Assembly: GCA_002424525.1 (NCBI GenBank)
Contig: DIKJ01000079.1
Coordinates: 3,683 to 8,926, forward strand
DNA: 5,244 bases
Source of the DNA: Bacteroidales bacterium UBA5621
GTDB lineage: Bacteria > Bacteroidota > Bacteroidia > Bacteroidales > VadinHA17
Reading direction: 5' to 3'
Part shown: positions 1 to 5,244 of the stretch, piece after piece
How positions within the stretch are numbered: position 1 is the first letter of the stretch
Layout of the letters: each line of letters starts with the position of its first letter
Made by a program: the position numbers and the translations under genes
Notes under the pieces: generated by a model
Database searches by the model: none
Told to the model about the DNA's origin: nothing
What the model saw: only the letters and a program-made list of their open reading frames with translations

Positions 1-1365
1 CTTGATCCTGACTACACTGAGATCACAATCCCCCCTAACATAGCACCCCTCAACTTTAATATTAATGAAGAGGGTAAAACATATTATGTTGAATTATCCG
101 GTGACAAAGGAAAATCGTTCGGAATTGCTTCCGGCAATGGAAAGATCCGGATCCCTGAAAAAAAATGGGCAAAAATGCTTCAGGAAAATTCCGGTGGAGA
201 AATAACTCTCTCTATTTATATCCGCAGTAATAACGGACAATGGATGAAATATGATCCCGTAAAATGGAATGTTGCGATAGAACAGGTTGATCTATATTTA
301 TCCTATCGTCTCCTCTACCCCGGCTACGAAAGCTGGAGTGAGCTGAGTATCAGGCAAAGAAGCCTGGAAAATTTCCGTGAACGATCGATAATTGAAAATA
401 CTCTTGTCGAAGATAATTGTATCAACTGCCATGCTTATAACAACGGAAGGTCCGACGATTTCATGTTCCACATGCGAGGCAGCATGGGTGGTACCTACTT
501 CTACTCGGAGGGAGATCTGATAAGGACCAACTTGAAAACAAATGAGATGAAGAATGGCGCTGTCTATCCCCGCTGGCATCCTTCAGGGAAGTTTGTTGCA
601 TTTTCATCAAACAATATTGTACAGAGATTTCACACTGCCGACAATAAAAAGGTTGAGGTCAGCGACCTGGAATCATCGCTGGTGCTCTACGATGTTGTTA
701 AGAACGAGATGATGAATATCTCTCTTCAGGATAAGGAAAAATATATGGATACTTACCCCGAATGGTCACACGACGGGAAGTTTATTTATTTCTGCCGGGC
801 TGAACAGATAGGAGAAGTATACGACTACAGGGATATCAGATATGATCTGTACAGAGCCCGGTTCGACCAGGATAAAAGGACATTCGGCAACGAGGAGCTT
901 GTTTTTGATGCCCGCAGTATGGAGAAAAGCGTTGCGTTCCCCAGAATCTCGCCCGATGGCAGGTTTCTCGTCCTGACCCTGGCTGACTACGGCTGTTTCC
1001 CTATCTGGCACAAGGAAGCTGACCTCTGGTCAGTCAACCTGGAAACAATGGAACCGAATCGTCTTGAGCTCAACAGCGACTTCACCGACAGCTACCATTC
1101 GTGGTCGTCAAACAGCAGATGGCTGGTATTCAGCAGTAAACGGAAAGACGGCCTGACCGCCAGACCCTATATCGCATACATCGGAGAAGATGGAAGTGCA
1201 AACAAGGCATTTGCAATGCCTCAGAAAGATCCGGATTTCTACAACAGGTTCCTAAAGAGTTACAATATACCGGAATTTTCCGGACACCGCATAAACCTGA
1301 ATCCCGGTAAGATAAGAAGAGCTGCTGCTACCGTCCCGATTCAGGCCGGATGGTCAGAAATATAG
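1..1365 (+). CDS. TolB-like PD40 beta-propeller protein with CxxCH motif (5' end missing)
   Basis: The reading frame is open from the first base, so the gene begins outside the window and the ATG at 175 is internal; 454 residues are visible. The early segment EITIPPNIAPLNF (about residues 7-19) and the late segment MPQKDPDFYNRFLKSYNIPE resemble, from memory, the ends of a Bacteroidota family usually annotated as TolB-like or PD40 protein. Between them lies a CxxCH motif (CINCH, residues 140-144, bases 418-432), followed by FMFHMRG and GGT, then at least four PD40-type blades: YPRWHPSGK (about 189), YPEWSHDGK (about 252), FPRISPDGR (about 313) and YHSWSSNSR (about 365). CxxCH is the covalent heme c attachment motif, which would imply an exported protein; the export signal would be in the missing N-terminus. 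Its stop is 30 bp before the next gene, suggesting co-transcription. Substrate and role are unknown. The family call is good; heme binding is inference. Confidence 0.85.
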   Translation, partial: LDPDYTEITIPPNIAPLNFNINEEGKTYYVELSGDKGKSFGIASGNGKIRIPEKKWAKMLQENSGGEITLSIYIRSNNGQWMKYDPVKWNVAIEQVDLYLSYRLLYPGYESWSELSIRQRSLENFRERSIIENTLVEDNCINCHAYNNGRSDDFMFHMRGSMGGTYFYSEGDLIRTNLKTNEMKNGAVYPRWHPSGKFVAFSSNNIVQRFHTADNKKVEVSDLESSLVLYDVVKNEMMNISLQDKEKYMDTYPEWSHDGKFIYFCRAEQIGEVYDYRDIRYDLYRARFDQDKRTFGNEELVFDARSMEKSVAFPRISPDGRFLVLTLADYGCFPIWHKEADLWSVNLETMEPNRLELNSDFTDSYHSWSSNSRWLVFSSKRKDGLTARPYIAYIGEDGSANKAFAMPQKDPDFYNRFLKSYNIPEFSGHRINLNPGKIRRAAATVPIQAGWSEI

Positions 1366-1389
1366 AAATTAACCTGTTAATTACATCTC

Positions 1390-1394
1390 AGGAG
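1390..1394 (+). promoter_or_regulatory. Shine-Dalgarno-like AGGAG abutting the DUF6057 start
   Basis: AGGAG ends one base before the ATG at 1396, which is too close for ordinary ribosome binding. The in-frame GTG at 1405 lies 10 bases downstream of it, a more usual spacing, and would shorten the protein by only three residues. An in-frame TAA at 1378-1380 excludes any start further upstream. Bacteroidota often initiate without this motif, so ATG 1396 remains the preferred start and the motif may be fortuitous. Confidence 0.3.
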
Positions 1395-1395
1395 A

Positions 1396-3162
1396 ATGAG
1401 CCAGGTGAAGCATTTAAACAGAAATCTCTTTTTGTATCTGCCCTATCTGCTATTTTTTCTTGTGTCCTTCATTTACTTCGGTTTTTTTGGAGATTACATC
1501 GGTTTCTTTCAGGAGAAATCCTCGCTCTTCGTTTTTTCACGGGAATACCTGGTTCAGCATCTCAGTAAGCCCGGCAGCCCTCTGATATATGCCGGAAAAC
1601 TCCTGACAGCATTCTTTTATTACCCTGCTGCAGGATCACTTTTATTATCCTCAATCCTTTGCCTTACGGCTTATCTGATCTCCAGGATCATCTCACTTCT
1701 GAGTTCACGCGATTCCTTATTCATCCCTTTAATCACAGGAACCGTGCTCTTTTACCTGCAGACAAATTATCAGTATATGATCTATAACAGCCTCGCACTT
1801 CTGCTTCAGGCTGGATTTTTCTGGTTCACTGTCAAATACATGAAAGGCTGGCTGCCTGTTTTTCTGGCCCCTCTATGGTATTTTATTACGGGTGGTTTTG
1901 CAGGTATATATCTGATAATGTATATACTATATCTTGCTCTGTTTCTGAAGAAAAGAGGTCTTCCCAGGATTATTTGCCTTGTTGTTCTGGCTTTCATCGT
2001 GATCTTCCTGTCAAAGGAGTTTTTATTCTTTCAGCCCCTCAGATCGCTCATAATCTTTCCCTGGTCAGTAAACGATATAGGAGGTCAGTTTAAGCTGTTC
2101 ATACCCGTCGCTGGATTTATTTCATTCCTGCCGGCTTATGCCAGGGTTAGCATTAAACTGCCTGAAAGAGTCCGGATCCCGGAGAGCTTCAGGAAGATCA
2201 TTCCGGTGTTTATTCCTCTGATGATGCTGATCATCTTCGCATATGCGAAGTATGACCTGCAAAACCGGCAATATTTCAAAGTTGAAAAGATGTTTTACCA
2301 GGGAAGGTATGACGAGGTAATAGCCTTCAATACCAAATACCCTTCAAACAATATGCTCACTATCTTCCTCAACAATATAGCCCTGTGTGAGACCGGGAAA
2401 CTGAACGACATGCTGTTCCACTTCAGGCAAAGTCCTGACGGGCAGACACTCTTTCTGAAATGGGAAATGCTTGGAGAGATCCTCAAGCGTGGAGGCTGGT
2501 TCTATTACACTGTTGGAATGATCAATGAGGCTAACCGCTGGGCTTTTGAGAATATGGTCATGAAAGGCCATTCCCCCGAGGGACTCAAAATGCTCATCAG
2601 GACAGAGCTCATTAACGGAAATTACAGTATGACGGAAAAGTATATTGCCGTCCTGAGAAAGAGCCTCTTTTACAAAAGCGATGCGCAGGAATTCGGGAAA
2701 TTCCTCTTCAACGACCTGGCAGTTGAAGCTGATCCTGAACTGGGCAAAAAAAGACGGATAAAAACAGAATCCGATTTTTTTGTGGTAACGGACGATCCTT
2801 ACTACAATGTTGATCAGCTCCTTTCATCCGGTAAGGGAAACAGGAATGCTATGGAATACAAGCTTGCTTTCCTGATGATAACTGAGAATTACGAGGGGAT
2901 AGCTGAGGAGTTACCGTACCTTGAAAGGTACGGTTATAGAAATATTCCGGTGCATGTTGAGGAGGCTGTCATGGTTTACAGTCTGATGCTGAAAGGGAAG
3001 CAACCCGAAACGGGAAATCTTTCAATAAGTCCCCAGACCGTCACCCGGTTCAATCAGTTCCTGCAGACCTTTCAGTTATTCAACAACGATCGCAAAGCGG
3101 CAGAACCGTCTCTCAGACAGCGTTTCGGCAATACTTTCTGGTACTATGCCTTTTACAGATAG
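1396..3162 (+). CDS. DUF6057-family multi-pass membrane protein with TPR-like C-terminal domain
   Basis: This 588-residue protein has no assigned function. The N-terminal half is very hydrophobic, with likely membrane segments near residues 13-31, 64-100, 107-122, 128-148, 153-184 (probably two passes), 191-212, 233-250 and 269-286, so about eight to ten passes. After the basic region at 250-266 and the last membrane segment comes a soluble domain of about 300 residues with helical-repeat character: QYFKVEKMFYQGRYDEVIAF (292-311), a NNIALCETGKLNDMLFHF helix pair (326-343), GMINEANRWAFE (374-385) and LINGNYSMTEKYIAVL (405-420). From memory, these segments and the aromatic C-terminus (FGNTFWYYAFYR) fit the Bacteroidota family DUF6057. 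The 30-bp gap to the upstream propeller gene and the terminator just downstream make it the last gene of that operon. A GT-C-like enzyme or a transport/assembly factor are untested alternatives. The gene is intact. Confidence 0.8.
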   Translation: MSQVKHLNRNLFLYLPYLLFFLVSFIYFGFFGDYIGFFQEKSSLFVFSREYLVQHLSKPGSPLIYAGKLLTAFFYYPAAGSLLLSSILCLTAYLISRIISLLSSRDSLFIPLITGTVLFYLQTNYQYMIYNSLALLLQAGFFWFTVKYMKGWLPVFLAPLWYFITGGFAGIYLIMYILYLALFLKKRGLPRIICLVVLAFIVIFLSKEFLFFQPLRSLIIFPWSVNDIGGQFKLFIPVAGFISFLPAYARVSIKLPERVRIPESFRKIIPVFIPLMMLIIFAYAKYDLQNRQYFKVEKMFYQGRYDEVIAFNTKYPSNNMLTIFLNNIALCETGKLNDMLFHFRQSPDGQTLFLKWEMLGEILKRGGWFYYTVGMINEANRWAFENMVMKGHSPEGLKMLIRTELINGNYSMTEKYIAVLRKSLFYKSDAQEFGKFLFNDLAVEADPELGKKRRIKTESDFFVVTDDPYYNVDQLLSSGKGNRNAMEYKLAFLMITENYEGIAEELPYLERYGYRNIPVHVEEAVMVYSLMLKGKQPETGNLSISPQTVTRFNQFLQTFQLFNNDRKAAEPSLRQRFGNTFWYYAFYR

Positions 3163-3163
3163 C

Positions 3164-3193
3164 TGTAGAGGCGTTGCATGCAACGCCTCTACA
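3164..3193. repeat. REP-like perfect 30-bp palindrome
   Basis: The 15-base arm TGTAGAGGCGTTGCA is followed directly by its exact reverse complement, with no mismatch and a central GCATGC. It begins one base after the stop codon of the DUF6057 gene. From memory, near-identical palindromes (GTAGAGRCGTTGCATGCAACGYCTCTAC type) are dispersed between genes in many Bacteroidota and some cyanobacteria, like the REP elements associated with Y1 (RAYT) transposases. As RNA it would fold into a strong hairpin that could protect the mRNA 3' end. It lacks a T tract of its own, so it is unlikely to be the main terminator. The palindrome is certain; its membership of a dispersed family is inference. Confidence 0.8.
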
Positions 3194-3209
3194 TGTAACC
3201 TATTCTGAT

Positions 3210-3245
3210 AAAAAAGAGGCCGGTCTGCATGACCGGCCTCTTTTT
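3210..3245. terminator. bidirectional rho-independent terminator
   Basis: A 15-bp perfect stem (AAAAAGAGGCCGGTC at 3211-3225 pairing with 3231-3245) encloses the 5-base loop TGCAT. The GC-rich core GAGGCCGGTC is flanked by A6 (3210-3215) on the left and T5 (3241-3245) on the right, so the RNA ends in a U tract on either strand. It sits between the convergent DUF6057 gene (ends 3162) and the SusD-like gene (stop at 3280), and so should end both transcripts. Confidence 0.92.
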
Positions 3246-3279
3246 CATATCATATTACAGTTCAGATGCCTGGGTATTG

Positions 3280-5160
3280 TTAATATCCAGGGTTCTGCTG
3301 TAACTGAGGAGCTTTGTTCATCTCGTCGCGTGACAGGGGGATCCAGTAGAATTTGTTACTGGCCCATGATCTGGTATCAGGCCTTGCATTCAGGTCAATC
3401 TTCCATTCGAAATTGCCATTGGTAAATTCCTTAACCTTCATCTCGTAGACATTCTCAATAATGTTGGGTGCTGTCATCCAGCGGCGCATATCGTACCACT
3501 GGTGGCCTTCGGCAAAGTGCTCGATATACCTCTCATTACGAACCCATTGTCTTGCCAGGGCCTGATCGGTCGTTGTACGGTCCCTGTCGGGCAGTCCGGC
3601 ACGGTTTCTCACGAGGTTAAGAGCATCGATCCCAAGAGGCAGATTAGCACCGCCAAGCTCGATACAAGCTTCAGCATATATCAACAGTACTTCCGCGTAG
3701 CGGTATTCTACCCAGGTATTGGTGTTGAAGAAATACTGGCCAACTGTGGCAGGATCCATGAACTTCTTGAGATAGTACCCATTCTTTGTACCGTTCCATG
3801 ATTCGATCAGCCCCTGCCGTGTATCGATTCCGTTTATTTTCAGTGTGCCGTCAGGATTAAAGAAATGTCCGCTCTGAACCTTGTTGAAGGGATCAAACGC
3901 TGCGGCATCGGAAGGACGGGCCTGCCATGGTGCACCGTGGAAAAGAACCGTTCCATAGAACCTTGGTTCACGGAAATAATATGGATTCCTCTTGGGATCG
4001 GCTGCCAGTTGAGCAGCTGTGGCAGTTCTGAGTAATTCTCCCTCGCCAATATCCCAGACGAATGGTGTCCCGTCAGCCATCTCATATTTTCTGATGGCCG
4101 GCTCGGTGGGGTTATTGTTACCCCAGTTGTGGTAACCGTTGGGGCCGTACCAGATATTTGCCCTGTTGACATTACCTCCGGTAAGCGGGAATTGAACTCC
4201 CCAGATCGTCTCGGCGTTCCAGGCACCCTTCTGGTTGAAGATGTTGAAATAATTGTTGGCGTATGCCAGAATATCAGCCTCTGTCATCGTTGCCGGCGGA
4301 TCATCTGTTGTCCCTACAAGTCTGTAGGTGCCGTATGTGCCGTCCATTATCACTTTTGCAGCATCCCTGGCAGCGGCCCAGCGCTGAGCCTGAGTACCGG
4401 TGGTGAAGGAAACCAGGGTATTGGTCGCTTCATAACCACCGTTTACCAGCGGACTGGCACAGAAGAGCAGTACCCTGGCCTTCAGGGCGGCAGCAGCCGC
4501 ACGATTGGCACGACCCTGCTCGATTGAGGCCGGCAGGTTTGTAATTGCTGCATCGCAGTCGGCAACAACAAAATCAAGCGTTTGCTGGAGAGTCGACCTG
4601 GTGATGGTGAGGAAATCCTGGCCAAGCTGGAAGGGTTTGTCTGTAATTACAGCACCTCCATAATTCATAAGGATCTGCCCGTACATGTAGGCTCTGATAA
4701 AATATGCTTCACCCTTAATCTGCTTTTGCAGAGCTACCTGTGGGGCACCGGTGGTCGGCACATTATCAATATTGGCGAGAATATTGTTGACATTCTGGAT
4801 ATTTGAATAAATACTGTTCCAGTGAAGGAAGCCGGCTTGCCCGACGTTGGCAAAAAACAAAAGCTGGTCGGAGCTCAGGGTACCTTTCAGATGCCCGTAG
4901 TTACCTGGACGGTGGATACAAAGAGTCTGATCGGTACCTGAAGAGACCAGGTCCTCACGTGCTCCAAGGATCCCATTGTTGGTATTGCCGCCCATTCTGT
5001 CGTAGCATTTGCCCAGGTAGGCTTTCGTGACATTTATATCCGTGAAAACCACCTGCTCGTTGAATGAACTAACAGGCTGCTGATCAAGAACGTCGGTACA
5101 CGACGTTGTCAAAAACAACAGCACCGCTATCGAGATAATATAACTGAATATTTTTTTCAT
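3280..5160 (-). CDS. RagB/SusD family nutrient-uptake outer-membrane lipoprotein
   Basis: This 626-residue surface lipoprotein should cap a TonB-dependent SusC-type transporter and help capture a glycan or other large nutrient. Residues 1-21 form a signal peptide: MKK, a hydrophobic core, then LTTSC with Cys21 as the lipidated residue (a loose lipobox, usual in this phylum). SusD-family hallmarks follow: WNSIYSNIQNVNNIL (114-128), KGEAYFIRAYMYGQILMNYGG (149-169) in the helical TPR-like region, GRANRAAAAALKARVLL (216-232), YFREPRFYGTVLFHGAPW (395-412), VEYRYAEVLLIYAEACIELG (484-503), EGHQWYDMRRW (551-561) and the terminal FYWIPLSRDEMN...LQQNPGY. The length is somewhat above the common 500-600 residues. 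The start ATG is 29 bases from the stop of the SusC-like gene and is preceded by A/T-rich sequence without a Shine-Dalgarno motif, typical of Bacteroidota. The substrate cannot be inferred from this window. The gene is intact. Confidence 0.97.
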   Translation of the reverse strand: MKKIFSYIISIAVLLFLTTSCTDVLDQQPVSSFNEQVVFTDINVTKAYLGKCYDRMGGNTNNGILGAREDLVSSGTDQTLCIHRPGNYGHLKGTLSSDQLLFFANVGQAGFLHWNSIYSNIQNVNNILANIDNVPTTGAPQVALQKQIKGEAYFIRAYMYGQILMNYGGAVITDKPFQLGQDFLTITRSTLQQTLDFVVADCDAAITNLPASIEQGRANRAAAAALKARVLLFCASPLVNGGYEATNTLVSFTTGTQAQRWAAARDAAKVIMDGTYGTYRLVGTTDDPPATMTEADILAYANNYFNIFNQKGAWNAETIWGVQFPLTGGNVNRANIWYGPNGYHNWGNNNPTEPAIRKYEMADGTPFVWDIGEGELLRTATAAQLAADPKRNPYYFREPRFYGTVLFHGAPWQARPSDAAAFDPFNKVQSGHFFNPDGTLKINGIDTRQGLIESWNGTKNGYYLKKFMDPATVGQYFFNTNTWVEYRYAEVLLIYAEACIELGGANLPLGIDALNLVRNRAGLPDRDRTTTDQALARQWVRNERYIEHFAEGHQWYDMRRWMTAPNIIENVYEMKVKEFTNGNFEWKIDLNARPDTRSWASNKFYWIPLSRDEMNKAPQLQQNPGY

Positions 5161-5189
5161 ATTAAATTATTTAAAAGATTTCTCATCAA

Positions 5190-5244
5190 TTAAAACGAAA
5201 TATTTGCACCAAAAGCAATTGTTTTCATGATCGGATATACTCCT
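5190..5244 (-). CDS. SusC/RagA-type TonB-dependent receptor, C-terminal end only
   Basis: Only the last 17 residues and the TAA stop (complement of 5190-5192) are present: GVYPIMKTIAFGANISF. The YP..(K/R)T..FG.NISF ending with a terminal phenylalanine is the characteristic last beta-strand of SusC-family outer-membrane barrels and serves as the barrel-assembly signal. Its position directly upstream of a SusD-like gene, same strand with a 29-base spacer, supports the call. The fragment is too short for an ORF caller. The full protein would be a 22-strand barrel of about 1000 residues lying beyond the right edge; its substrate is unknown. Confidence 0.88.
   Translation of the reverse strand, partial: GVYPIMKTIAFGANISF

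Noticed and set aside
175..177. ATG at 175 as the start of the propeller protein
   Set aside because: The same frame is open back to base 1 and encodes family-typical sequence (EITIPPNIAPLNF), so the gene starts outside the window.
1350..1568. 72-residue plus-strand reading frame overlapping both operon genes
   Set aside because: It is out of frame with both well-supported genes and has no recognisable domain.
1904..1930. GTATATA ... TATATAC inverted repeat
   Set aside because: It is A/T-rich, with short arms, and encodes an IYLIMYILYL membrane segment; codon composition explains it.
3840..4226. 128-residue minus-strand reading frame within the SusD-like gene
   Set aside because: It is an alternative frame of the same strand inside a confident gene, with low-complexity composition and no domain.
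4129..4527. 132-residue plus-strand reading frame opposite the SusD-like gene
   Set aside because: It lies wholly antisense to a clearly genuine SusD-family gene and shows no family signature.
4641..4652. 12-bp palindrome CTGTAATTACAG within the SusD-like gene
   Set aside because: This length is expected by chance in several kilobases, and its intragenic position gives no support for an operator.
5161..5189. Possible promoter for the SusD-like gene in the 29-base spacer
   Set aside because: The spacer is A/T-rich, but I see no TTTG/TAnnTTTG promoter pair with proper spacing; SusD genes are normally co-transcribed with SusC.

Overview
The window comes from a bacterium of the phylum Bacteroidota, probably a Bacteroidales-type genome. 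The evidence is a SusC/SusD outer-membrane nutrient-uptake pair, a gene pair (PD40/TolB-like beta-propeller plus a DUF6057-type membrane protein) that I know only from this phylum, and A-rich translation starts that mostly lack Shine-Dalgarno sequences. It is tightly packed chromosomal DNA: no stretch over about 120 bases lacks a gene. I see no RNA gene, CRISPR array or insertion sequence.

Left half, plus strand: a two-gene operon. The first gene (1-1365) enters from the left edge without its start. It encodes a TolB-like beta-propeller protein carrying a single CxxCH heme-c-type motif. After 30 bp comes a 588-residue protein (1396-3162) with a multi-pass membrane N-terminal half and a soluble, TPR-like C-terminal half, which I recognise as DUF6057 family. 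Neither has a firmly known function.

Middle (3163-3279): the junction of two convergent operons. It holds a perfect 30-bp REP-like palindrome starting one base after the stop codon, then a 15-bp-stem hairpin flanked by A and T tracts that can terminate transcription from both directions.

Right half, minus strand: a complete 626-residue RagB/SusD-family lipoprotein (3280-5160). Upstream of it are the last 17 residues and stop codon of a SusC/RagA-type TonB-dependent receptor (5190-5244). These two form the usual SusC-SusD operon for binding and importing a glycan or other large nutrient. No carbohydrate-active enzyme lies in the window, so the substrate cannot be named. The DUF6057/propeller operon converges on the SusCD operon, so any functional link between them is inference from proximity.

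The most interesting points are the uncharacterised heme-motif propeller plus DUF6057 pair and the palindromic repeat.
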